Shown here in pieces: positions 8,366 through 14,613 of a stretch of DNA of 33,075 nt; the first letter of the stretch is position 1, and each line of letters starts with the position of its first letter. The translations under genes were made by a program, and so were the position numbers. Below the pieces are notes generated by a model. The model had not been told where the DNA came from and did no database searches. It worked only from the letters and a program-made list of their open reading frames with translations. Source of the DNA: Kitasatospora sp. A2-31 (lineage in GTDB: Bacteria; Actinomycetota; Actinomycetes; Streptomycetales; Streptomycetaceae); NCBI RefSeq assembly GCF_022288725.1, contig NZ_JAKNTA010000024.1, positions 1 through 33,075 on the forward strand, written 5' to 3'.

Positions 8366-8496
8366 TTCTTGCCGTCTTCCTTCTTGTGCTTGGGCTCGGG
8401 CGCCGGCCGCGCGCCGTCGGGGGACGGCTTGCTCGTGCCGGGGTCCTTCTTGCCCCCGTGCTTGCCGCCGCTGTTCTTGTCGGTTCCCCAGGCCAT
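8362..8496 (-). CDS. 44-residue Lys-rich peptide, candidate precursor for the adjacent methyltransferase
   Basis: This short gene was read directly from the minus strand. ATG at 8496 follows GGAGGG, and TGA at 8362-8364 overlaps the GTG of the methyltransferase (GTGA). The peptide begins MAWGTDKNSGGKHGGKKD and ends EPKHKKEDGKK. It has ten Lys, one Arg and two His against four Asp and two Glu, no Cys and no hydrophobic segment. Asp residues are at positions 6, 18, 27 and 41; two are followed by Gly (27-28 and 41-42), the dipeptide most prone to aspartimide formation. Linear, highly charged precursors coupled to a PIMT homologue define imiditides. It could instead be an unmodified accessory protein; no homologue search was possible. 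Confidence 0.68.
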   Translation of the reverse strand: MAWGTDKNSGGKHGGKKDPGTSKPSPDGARPAPEPKHKKEDGKK

Positions 8497-8548
8497 GGGC
8501 CCTCCAGATGCTTCGTTGCTGGTTGTCGGGTGGTGGCGTGGCGCGCCG

Positions 8549-8623
8549 CTACCGGTCCGGCGGCCGGGGCGTGGGCGGCCTGGACGGCTTGGGCCGGGCC
8601 GGTTTCGGTTCGGATTTGGGCAT
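8549..8623 (-). CDS. 24-residue Pro/Arg/Lys-rich peptide
   Basis: This very short gene has ATG at 8623, TAG at 8549-8551 and a well-placed GAGGAG 7 bp before the ATG. The product starts MPKSEPKPARPKP and ends TPRPPDR. Ten of 24 residues are Pro and seven are Lys or Arg, arranged as repeating basic-Pro steps with two Pro-Pro pairs. This composition recalls proline-rich antimicrobial peptides, and Pro-Pro steps are also known to slow ribosomes. It lies 52 bp upstream of the 44-residue peptide gene on the same strand. Possible roles are a second peptide product, a leader that controls downstream translation, or chance; I do not recognise a family. A single Asp lies at position 23. Confidence 0.5.
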   Translation of the reverse strand: MPKSEPKPARPKPSRPPTPRPPDR

Positions 8624-8660
8624 GAAGGTGCTCCTCGTTGGAGGGGACGAGCGTGGTGAT

Positions 8661-8692
8661 CCCGCCCGCGCCGCCCCGACGGCGCGGGCGGG
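8661..8692 (-). terminator. 12-bp stem-loop inside the leftward operon
   Basis: The arms 8661-8672 and 8681-8692 are perfect reverse complements (CCCGCCCGCGCC and its complement) around an 8-base loop. No T tract follows on either strand. It lies just after the stop of the 51-residue membrane protein and before the two peptide genes, so it may reduce read-through or protect an upstream transcript end. Confidence 0.5.
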
Positions 8693-8697
8693 GGGCT

Positions 8698-8853
8698 TCA
8701 GTGGGTGCGGTTGATCAGCACCAGGGCCGCGACGACAAGGTGGAGTCCGGCCGCCGCGGACACTCCGTAGGCAGCCCAGACCTGAACGGGCTCGGGGACG
8801 GAGGGCGGCGGATCTTCGGGGTGGAGACGGTCATCCGGGGACTGCGAGCTCAC
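8698..8853 (-). CDS. Small single-span membrane protein, 51 residues
   Basis: The GTG at 8853 overlaps the stop of the upstream ATPase gene by 4 bp (GTGA), and the frame ends with TGA at 8698-8700. The first 24 residues are hydrophilic and rich in Pro, Asp and Glu (for example PEDPPPSVPEP). They are followed by one hydrophobic helix of about 22 residues (VWAAYGVSAAAGLHLVVAALVL) and a short INRTH end. No family is recognised. Tight coupling to a RsbW-like ATPase suggests that the two work together, perhaps by membrane tethering, but this is inference. Confidence 0.6.
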   Translation of the reverse strand: MSSQSPDDRLHPEDPPPSVPEPVQVWAAYGVSAAAGLHLVVAALVLINRTH

Positions 8854-9302
8854 CGGGCGGTCGGCTTGGCAACCGTGAGGTCGGCGTGGACGACCTTTCC
8901 GAGCGGGAGCGGAGTGACGCCCCAGCAACCGTGGGTGAGGTGATGCACGAGGGCCAGGCCCCGGTGGCACTCCTCATCGCGCGAGGCCTCGATCAGCACG
9001 GGCAGTGCGCGCGAGCCGTCGTACACCGAGATCCGCACGGTCGTCCGGGAGATGAGCCGGACGGTGACCATCATCTGTCGCCGGCATCCGGTCCTCGCCG
9101 CGTTGGTGACCAACTCGCTGGTGATCACCTTGGCCGCGTCGACCAGCGGGCCCAGCCCCCACTCCGTCAGTACCCTCGTGACGAACTGGCGCGCCCGACC
9201 GGGCGACTCCGGCGCGTAGGGCAGCAGCACTCCGACTGCCGCAGGGACCGGGGGCGAACCGGTGTCCGGAGGCGCGTGAGTCTCCAGCAACGCATGTGGC
9301 AT
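8850..9302 (-). CDS. RsbW-like ATP-binding protein (HATPase_c, anti-sigma-factor type)
   Basis: This 150-residue GHKL-fold ATPase belongs to the large Streptomyces group of anti-sigma-factor/serine-kinase-like regulators. Seen are the N box SELVTNAARTG (Glu63, Asn67), the G1-like VYDGSRALP (Asp95) and the G2 region CHRGLALVHHL followed by WGV and GKVVHADL. The ATG at 9302 has GGAG 7 bp upstream. An in-frame ATG at 9359 has no ribosome site and would add 19 unconserved residues. The gene heads a leftward operon with the small membrane protein, two peptides and the methyltransferase. It is divergent from an XRE regulator, a pairing common in Streptomyces. Its partner sigma factor or antagonist is not in the window. 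Confidence 0.82.
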   Translation of the reverse strand: MPHALLETHAPPDTGSPPVPAAVGVLLPYAPESPGRARQFVTRVLTEWGLGPLVDAAKVITSELVTNAARTGCRRQMMVTVRLISRTTVRISVYDGSRALPVLIEASRDEECHRGLALVHHLTHGCWGVTPLPLGKVVHADLTVAKPTAR

Positions 9303-9516
9303 GGCAACTCCAAGTTGAACTGGACCAGCAACTGGATCGAGCACCTGAACAGATGACATCGGGGCAATCGAGGCCGCAGACCGGTGAGTCGGGACTACGA
9401 TTTCCGAGCCACACCGCGGCTCCGTCTCGTATCCACGACGCTACGCCGCGTGGCGCACCGTTCCGACGGACCGCCAGTACGAGTTACCGGGGTCGATCGA
9501 GGCAGTGGGAGTCCCG
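9303..9516. promoter_or_regulatory. Divergent control region with AACTGGA repeats
   Basis: This 214-bp region lies between the ATPase operon and the XRE operon. AACTGGA occurs twice (9318-9324 and 9330-9336), 12 bp apart and overlapping the CTGGACCAG palindrome, all within 35 bp of the ATPase start codon. That suits an operator. A possible rightward -10, TACGAT, lies at 9396-9401; no matching -35 is evident. Confidence 0.4.
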
Positions 9517-10680
9517 ATGGCTGCTCAGGCGCCGAGAAGGCAAGCATCAACACTGACTGAGAGTCGGCCTGTGCCTGATCGAGAACCGGAAGGTGCCGTT
9601 ACTGGCTATCTCTTCAAGGTCATTCGTGAGCAGATTCCGCGGACCCAGGAGGAACTGTCGGAGGAACTCGGCATAGACAAGAGCACGCTTCAGGGGTGGG
9701 AGTCCGGACGGCGTCCCTTGTCGTCCACCAAGGCAGGCAACCTCGTGGCGATGCGTCGCAAGCTGATCCTTCTTGGCGCCCCGCCGCGCCTGGTGGACAT
9801 GCTCCCCACCGCGTTGGACGCTGATCTCCTTCTGGGCGAGATTCTCAGAGCGGAGCCGACGAAGGCCCGGATCGATGAACACCCGCTCGCGGGGTGGGTC
9901 CTTACCCGTGATACGACGCACATGATCGGTTGGGCGGTCAGCGGGGTCCTCCCCGGAGTGGTCGCTGCGCACTCGACGATTCCGGCGGCGCGACGTGGTC
10001 CGGTTTCGTCGTCACCCTTGCTCGAACCCGCCCTGAGAACACGGTTCTTCCAGAAGCTCCGAACTGCCTCGGACGTTGCCGAGAAGGCAGGAGCGGACGC
10101 TGCTCTCCTGCGCAGACAGGTTTGGTACCTCGCTTCGTATGACCGGCAATGGGACGCTGCGAGCTGGTTTGACGGGTTGCGTCGCAGAGGTGTTCTGACT
10201 GCGACTGTCGATGGCTGGTCGCCACGCTGGGCCGAGGCAAGATCGGTGGCGGCGGCATTGGCGCGCCAGGGCGACCCGACCTTGATGAGGGATTTCATCA
10301 ACAGGTCCATCGCCGACCATGACCGGGCCGAGGCGGCAAATCTGAACTACTGGGCGCACTGGCTCGGACTCGACAGCCGACCACAGACGGACGACTGCTT
10401 CATGGCAGAGCGCGACCGGCCGGTCTGGGATGCCTCAGCGCTGCTTCGGGAGCTCGCTGTGCGGCTCGACCGGGCTGTCGAGTACACCGATCTGTACATT
10501 CATTCGATTTGGGCGCTGGTGCTCTTTCGTCGAAGTCTGCTCGACTCCGATCCCTACGTGGCAAGGGAATTGATCCGAAGAGTTCGAGTCCTTCTCGACG
10601 ATGGAACCCTGTCCTCCGAGTCTCGGCGCAGGCTGGAGTCGGTGTACTACGGTCTCCGGATAGGCGGCTACGACGTTTGA
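9517..10680 (+). CDS. XRE-family helix-turn-helix regulator with long C-terminal domain
   Basis: This cytoplasmic DNA-binding protein has 387 residues. The N-terminal XRE helix-turn-helix spans about residues 31-70 (TQEELSEELGIDKSTLQGWESGRRPL). The remaining 300 residues are mostly alpha-helical in appearance, without recognisable catalytic motifs, and could be a TPR-like or ligand-sensing region. The ATG at 9517 is preferred because GGGAG lies 5 bp before it; a GTG at 9505 is in frame. Codon use is clearly richer in A/T at third positions than the flanking conserved genes, which suggests acquired DNA. It is followed by the HD hydrolase after 12 bp and is divergent from the RsbW-like gene, so it may regulate both directions. 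Confidence 0.82.
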   Translation: MAAQAPRRQASTLTESRPVPDREPEGAVTGYLFKVIREQIPRTQEELSEELGIDKSTLQGWESGRRPLSSTKAGNLVAMRRKLILLGAPPRLVDMLPTALDADLLLGEILRAEPTKARIDEHPLAGWVLTRDTTHMIGWAVSGVLPGVVAAHSTIPAARRGPVSSSPLLEPALRTRFFQKLRTASDVAEKAGADAALLRRQVWYLASYDRQWDAASWFDGLRRRGVLTATVDGWSPRWAEARSVAAALARQGDPTLMRDFINRSIADHDRAEAANLNYWAHWLGLDSRPQTDDCFMAERDRPVWDASALLRELAVRLDRAVEYTDLYIHSIWALVLFRRSLLDSDPYVARELIRRVRVLLDDGTLSSESRRRLESVYYGLRIGGYDV

Positions 10681-10692
10681 GGGAAGGCGGCT

Positions 10693-11268
10693 ATGGCAGA
10701 GGGTGAGCAGGCAAAGGGTACGGCGGGCTACCTCTTCGAGGCGGGGATGCTCAAGCGGGCGAAGCGGTCGGGCTGGTGGATCGCCGGGGTGAAGGACCCC
10801 GAGACGATCGCTGAGCACTCCTTCCGTACCGGCGTCGTCGGTGCGGTTCTCGCGATGATGGAGGGTGCTGATCCTGCGCAGGTCGCGCTGCTCTGCCTCT
10901 TCCACGACACGCAGGAGACTCGCATCGGCGACATCCCGCACATCGGAAGGCGGTATCTCACGGCTGCCTCGAACGAGCAGGTCACCGCCGATCAGGTCAG
11001 CGCTGCCCACCCAGCCGTAGTGGCCGGAGTCCAGGCGATCGTCGAGGAGTACGAGAACGGCGAGAGCCTGGAGGTGGTCGTCGCGCACGATGCCGACAAG
11101 CTGGAATGCCTGATCCAGGCCGTCGAGTATCGGGAGCAGGGCTATCAGAACGTGCAGCCCTGGATCGACAGCAGTCTCGGCAGCCTGAAGACCGACTCGG
11201 CTCGGCAACTCGCCGAGGCGGCGCTTTCGATGACCTCGCTGGAGTGGCAGAAGGTCTACCTCGCGTGA
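10693..11268 (+). CDS. HD-domain phosphohydrolase, YfbR/HDDC2-like (5'-deoxynucleotidase type)
   Basis: This 191-residue metal-dependent phosphohydrolase resembles the YfbR/HDDC2 group, which dephosphorylates deoxynucleoside monophosphates. The HD metal site is complete: His42 in ETIAEHSFRT, His71-Asp72 in LFHDTQET and Asp133 in VVAHDADKLECL. GWWIAGVKDPETIAEHSFR is typical of the subfamily. The ATG at 10693 has GGGAAGG upstream, and the stop overlaps the GTG of the NUDIX gene (GTGA). Pairing with a NUDIX hydrolase suggests nucleotide clearance or modified-nucleotide processing. The true substrate is not decidable from sequence alone. Confidence 0.85.
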   Translation: MAEGEQAKGTAGYLFEAGMLKRAKRSGWWIAGVKDPETIAEHSFRTGVVGAVLAMMEGADPAQVALLCLFHDTQETRIGDIPHIGRRYLTAASNEQVTADQVSAAHPAVVAGVQAIVEEYENGESLEVVVAHDADKLECLIQAVEYREQGYQNVQPWIDSSLGSLKTDSARQLAEAALSMTSLEWQKVYLA

Positions 11269-11750
11269 CGGCTCCGGGCCATGGCGTTGGGAGGCTCCAG
11301 TCAACGCCGCTCCACTCGGTCTCCGTCGCGGGTGTGGTGGTGCGCGAGGACGGCCGGGTGCTGGCGATTCGGCGCGCGGACGACGGCACCTGGGAGCCTC
11401 CGGGTGGGGTCCTGGAACTCGCGGAGGCGCCGGAGGAGGGGGTGCGGCGTGAGGTGTTCGAGGAGACCGGGATCAAGGTCCGGGTGGAGCGGCTGACCGG
11501 CGTCTACAAGAACGTGGCCCGCGGCATCGTCGCGCTGGTGTTCCGCTGCCGCCCCGAGGGAGGCGTCGAGCACCTCTCGGACGAGTCGATCGGCGTCGAC
11601 TGGCTCCTGCCGGCCGAGGTGTCGGAGCGCATGGCCGAGGTCTACGCCGTGCGGATGCTGGATGCTCTCCGGGTGGACGACGCCGCACCGAGCATCCGGA
11701 CGCATGACGGCCGGCGCCTGCTCGGGGGGTGGGCACGGGCCGTGGGGTAG
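11265..11750 (+). CDS. NUDIX hydrolase
   Basis: This 161-residue pyrophosphohydrolase has a complete NUDIX box at residues 48-70: Gly48, Glu54, then REVFEETGI with the metal-binding glutamates. TWEPPGG before the box is typical. The GTG start overlaps the HD gene stop by 4 bp, so the two enzymes are translationally coupled. It ends 7 bp from the end of the convergent I36-like gene, leaving no room for a separate terminator. The specific substrate (nucleoside diphosphate derivative, oxidised nucleotide or other) cannot be inferred. Confidence 0.9.
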   Translation: MTAPGHGVGRLQSTPLHSVSVAGVVVREDGRVLAIRRADDGTWEPPGGVLELAEAPEEGVRREVFEETGIKVRVERLTGVYKNVARGIVALVFRCRPEGGVEHLSDESIGVDWLLPAEVSERMAEVYAVRMLDALRVDDAAPSIRTHDGRRLLGGWARAVG

Positions 11751-11757
11751 CCGCCCG

Positions 11758-12072
11758 TCACGGGTCGAGGCGGATGGAGTGGACCGGGCCGAGGTCGGCG
11801 GCGACCCAGCTGCCGGCGGGGATGGTGGCGCCGGTGCAGTCGCCGCCGTCGAAGCGGTGGCAGAGCGTCGCGCCGGCGCCGCCGTGCCGGTTGTTGACCA
11901 CCCAGTGCCAGCCGTCGTGGCCGGACAGGTTGTGGGCGCCGGCCGACCAGTAGGTGTCGGTCAGGGTGCCGCTGCCGGCGGGCTGGTCCCGGGCGTAGAT
12001 GCAGACGGCCCCGGCCGGGCAGCCGTAGAGGTCGGCGGCGTGGGCGCGGTCGGTCCCCGGCAGGCGGGTCAT
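11758..12072 (-). CDS. Small peptidase-inhibitor-I36-like protein without visible signal peptide
   Basis: The product has 104 residues. The Cys-Pro-x-Gly-x-x-Cys-x-Tyr opening (CPAGAVCIYARDQ), a later pair of cysteines (C18, C24, C71, C79 in total), NNRHGG and the closing VHSIRLDP follow the pattern of family I36 small secreted inhibitors in Streptomyces, which have a beta/gamma-crystallin-like fold. The ATG at 12072 has an excellent AAGGGGAG ribosome site. Unlike typical members, the N terminus MTRLPGTDRAHAADLYG has no hydrophobic signal. Upstream in-frame sequence does not supply one either. It may be a cytoplasmic variant or a gene that lost its signal. Protease inhibition is not shown. 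Confidence 0.7.
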   Translation of the reverse strand: MTRLPGTDRAHAADLYGCPAGAVCIYARDQPAGSGTLTDTYWSAGAHNLSGHDGWHWVVNNRHGGAGATLCHRFDGGDCTGATIPAGSWVAADLGPVHSIRLDP

Positions 12073-12261
12073 CAGGCTCCCCTTCGCGGGTTCGTGCGCG
12101 GCGAACCGTCGTTCACCAGCCACATGGATGGCGTGAATATGACAACTACCACGCCCGTGACGCCACCGGGTAGTGGGCGAACCACTCCTGGGGCGAGGGT
12201 GCACCGCTGGGGCGGAAAAGGCCGTGAGCGGGCGCCGGACACGTGATAGACGAGTACCACT

Positions 12262-12786
12262 ATGAACATCACTGTCTTCTGCTCCGCGTACTCCCTCGAC
12301 GAGCGGTACACCGCTCCCGCCGCCGAGTTCGCCCGGCTCCTCGGCCAGGGCGGGCACACCCTCGTCTGGGGCGGCTCCGACGCCGGGCTGATGGGCCTGC
12401 TCGCCGACGGCGTGAAGGCGGCCGGCGGCCGGCTCGTCGGCGTGCAGGTCGAACTGCTCAAGCACAAGGGCTACACGGGCGCCGACGAGTTCGTCGTCAC
12501 CCGTGACCTGGCCGAGCGGAAGGCGCAGCTGCTGATGCGCGCCGACGCCGTCGTCGTCCTGGTCGGCGGCCTGGGCACCCTCGACGAGGTCACCGAGGTG
12601 CTGGAGCTGAAGAAGCACGCGCTGCACGAGAAGCAGGTGGTCGTGCTGGACACGGAGGGCTTCTACGCCGGCCTGCGGACCCAGCTGGAGCGGATGGACA
12701 CCGAGGGCTTCCTGCCCCGCCCGCTCGGCGAGCTGATCACTTTCGCCGACACCCCCGCCGAGGTCTTCGAGCAGCTCAAGGCCTGA
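12262..12786 (+). CDS. LOG family / TIGR00730 Rossmann-fold protein
   Basis: This 174-residue protein belongs to the LOG group, whose characterised members are cytokinin-riboside 5'-monophosphate phosphoribohydrolases that release the free base from a nucleotide. It starts with ITVFCSAYS. GGSDAGLMG marks the nucleotide-binding loop, and VGGLGTLDEV is the family PGGxGTxxE motif with Val in place of Pro. In bacteria these proteins probably act in nucleotide salvage or clearance. No strong ribosome site precedes the ATG at 12262. The SDR gene follows after 13 bp, so the two are probably co-transcribed. Confidence 0.88.
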   Translation: MNITVFCSAYSLDERYTAPAAEFARLLGQGGHTLVWGGSDAGLMGLLADGVKAAGGRLVGVQVELLKHKGYTGADEFVVTRDLAERKAQLLMRADAVVVLVGGLGTLDEVTEVLELKKHALHEKQVVVLDTEGFYAGLRTQLERMDTEGFLPRPLGELITFADTPAEVFEQLKA

Positions 12787-12799
12787 GAGGATCGACGCC

Positions 12800-13489
12800 A
12801 TGGCTGCACATCTGATCACCGGCGCGGGCTCCGGCATCGGCGCCGTCCTGGCCGAGCGCCTCGCCGAGCGCGGGGACGACCTCTGGCTGCTGGCCCGCGA
12901 CGCCCGCCGGGCCGCCGAACTGCGCGAGCGCTTCCCCGGGGCGAGGACCCTGGTCGGCGACCTCGCCGACCCGGCCAAGCTCTCCTGGGCCTTCGGCCAC
13001 CAGACGCTGCCCGTCGAGCTGGACTCGCTGCTGCACGTCGCGGGCGTGGTCGAACTGGGCACGGTCGGCGAGCTGCCGGTCAAGGCCTGGCAGCAGACCC
13101 TGAACGTCAACCTGGTCGCCCCCGCGGAGCTGACCCGGCTGCTGCTGCCCTCGCTGCGGCTGGCCAGGGGCCACGTGGTCTTCGTCAACTCCGGCGCCGG
13201 CCTCAACGCCCACGCCGACTGGTCGGCGTACGCGGCCAGCAAGCACGGGCTGAAGGCGCTCGCCGACTCGCTGCGTCTGGAGGAGTCCGCCGCCGGCATC
13301 CGGGTCACCTCCGTCTACCCGGGCCGCACCGCCACCCCGATGCAGGTCAAGGTGCACCAGCAGGAGGGCCGGGAGTACGACGCCGAGCGCTGGATCGCGC
13401 CCGAGTCGGTGGCCAAGGCCGTGATCGCCGCACTGGAGGCCTCCCGCGACGCGCACGTCACCGAGATCACCGTCCGCCCGGGGAACTGA
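12800..13489 (+). CDS. Short-chain dehydrogenase/reductase (SDR family)
   Basis: This 229-residue NAD(P)-dependent oxidoreductase has the classical SDR order: cofactor loop TGAGSGIG near the N terminus, LLHVAGVVE in place of the NNAG region, the active-site serine in VFVNSGAG and the YAASKHG catalytic Tyr/Lys. The VYPGRTATPM loop is typical of classical SDRs. The ATG follows GAGAGGATCG. It sits 13 bp after the LOG-family gene and is closed by the hairpin at 13509-13543. The substrate is unknown. Confidence 0.92.
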   Translation: MAAHLITGAGSGIGAVLAERLAERGDDLWLLARDARRAAELRERFPGARTLVGDLADPAKLSWAFGHQTLPVELDSLLHVAGVVELGTVGELPVKAWQQTLNVNLVAPAELTRLLLPSLRLARGHVVFVNSGAGLNAHADWSAYAASKHGLKALADSLRLEESAAGIRVTSVYPGRTATPMQVKVHQQEGREYDAERWIAPESVAKAVIAALEASRDAHVTEITVRPGN

Positions 13490-13508
13490 ACCCCGGGCGC
13501 CGGGCGCC

Positions 13509-13543
13509 GGAGCGGGAAGCCGGCCGGTCCTGCTTCCCGCTCC
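13509..13543 (+). terminator. 12-bp perfect stem-loop after the SDR gene
   Basis: GGAGCGGGAAGC (13509-13520) and GCTTCCCGCTCC (13532-13543) pair perfectly around an 11-base loop. No T tract follows. It lies 20 bp after the SDR stop and immediately before the probable -10 of the next gene, so terminator and promoter are adjoining. Confidence 0.65.
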
Positions 13544-13550
13544 CGCGCAC

Positions 13551-13556
13551 TAGGCT
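13551..13556 (+). promoter_or_regulatory. -10 element TAGGCT, probably leaderless
   Basis: TAGGCT fits the TANNNT -10 pattern and ends 7 bp before the GTG at 13564, which has no ribosome site. Transcription would therefore start at the initiation codon. The -35 region overlaps the right arm of the upstream hairpin and has no clear consensus. Confidence 0.5.
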
Positions 13557-13563
13557 CGGACGG

Positions 13564-14592
13564 GTGAGCAACGGACACCCCTTCCCCGATCTGCACGGCG
13601 CCGCCACCGGCGTCGGCTCGCTGCCCGGCACCGACGCGCGGGAGGCCGCCAAGACCTCCACCGGAGCCCTGGAGCACCTGCCGTTCCTCCCCGAACTGCC
13701 CGCCCGCGGGCCGGGAGCCGACATGATCGGCCGCAGCGCCGGCCTGCTGGTCGAACTGTTCGCGCAGACCGAGCCCAGCGGCTGGCGCTTCACCGACCGC
13801 CCCGGCCGCGACACCCGGCGCGCCCACTCCTGGCTCGGCGAGGACCTCGACGCGCTGGAGGAGTTCACCCAGGGCTACCGGGGGGCGCTGAAGGTCCAGG
13901 CCGTCGGCCCGTGGACGCTGGCCGCGTCGATCGAGCTCAAGCACGGCGAGAAGGCGCTCGCCGACCCCGGCGCCTGCCGCGACATCGCCGGCTCGCTCGC
14001 CGAGGGCCTGCGCCGCCACCTCGCCGACGTCCGCAAGCGGATCCCCGGCGCCGAGGTGGTGCTCCAGCTCGACGAGCCCTCGCTGCCCGCGGTGCTGGCC
14101 GGCTCGGTGAAGACCGCCAGCGGCTTCCAGCGGCTGCGCGCGGTCGACCGGCAGATCGCCGAGGAGATCCTGCGCGAGCTGATCCGCGGCGTCGACGCGC
14201 CGGTGGTGGTGCACAGCTGCGCGCCGCAGGTGCCGATCCCGCTGCTGCGCCGGGCCGGGGTCGCCGGGATCTCGCTCGACTTCTCACTGCTGACGGAGCG
14301 TGAGGACGACGACCTCGGCGAGGCGGTCGAGGGCGGCACCGCGATCCTCGCCGGCGTCGTCCCGGCCACCGACCAGGCCGCCGCTCAATCAAAGGCGGTG
14401 TCGGACCCTGCCGGTAGTGTCCAGGGTGTCAGGACGTTGTGGCGCAGGCTCGGGTTCGCCCCGGAGCTGCTGGGCCGGCGCGTGCTGGTGACGCCCGCCT
14501 GCGGGCTGGCCGGGGCCTCCCCGTCCTACGCGCGCCAGGCACTGTCACTCAGCGTGCGGGCGGCGCAGAGCCTGGTGGACAACCCGGAATGA
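13564..14592 (+). CDS. Cobalamin-independent methionine-synthase-like (MetE C-terminal/UROD fold) protein
   Basis: This 342-residue protein has the TIM-barrel fold of the MetE C-terminal domain, without the N-terminal half of full-length MetE (about 750 residues). ATGVGSLPGTD near the start is the family opening. VVVHSCAPQVP and LVTPACGLAG supply the His/Cys ligands expected for the zinc that activates the thiol acceptor. LQLDEPSLPA lies in the substrate pocket. The group is often annotated methionine synthase II, but whether it methylates homocysteine or another thiol is unsettled. It is 21 bp upstream of ligA and probably co-transcribed with it. Confidence 0.88.
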   Translation: MSNGHPFPDLHGAATGVGSLPGTDAREAAKTSTGALEHLPFLPELPARGPGADMIGRSAGLLVELFAQTEPSGWRFTDRPGRDTRRAHSWLGEDLDALEEFTQGYRGALKVQAVGPWTLAASIELKHGEKALADPGACRDIAGSLAEGLRRHLADVRKRIPGAEVVLQLDEPSLPAVLAGSVKTASGFQRLRAVDRQIAEEILRELIRGVDAPVVVHSCAPQVPIPLLRRAGVAGISLDFSLLTEREDDDLGEAVEGGTAILAGVVPATDQAAAQSKAVSDPAGSVQGVRTLWRRLGFAPELLGRRVLVTPACGLAGASPSYARQALSLSVRAAQSLVDNPE

Positions 14593-14613
14593 GACGGTAA
14601 CGGAGGGCTTGCG

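Noticed and set aside
7202..8496. FxLD lanthipeptide or ATP-grasp graspetide cluster
   Set aside because: The methyltransferase resembles enzymes of those systems, but there is no lanthionine synthetase, no ATP-grasp ligase, no Cys in the candidate peptides and no FxLD motif.
9303..9359. Upstream start of the RsbW-like gene at 9359
   Set aside because: It has no ribosome site and would cover the AACTGGA repeats; the ATG at 9302 has GGAG at good spacing and leads into the conserved domain.
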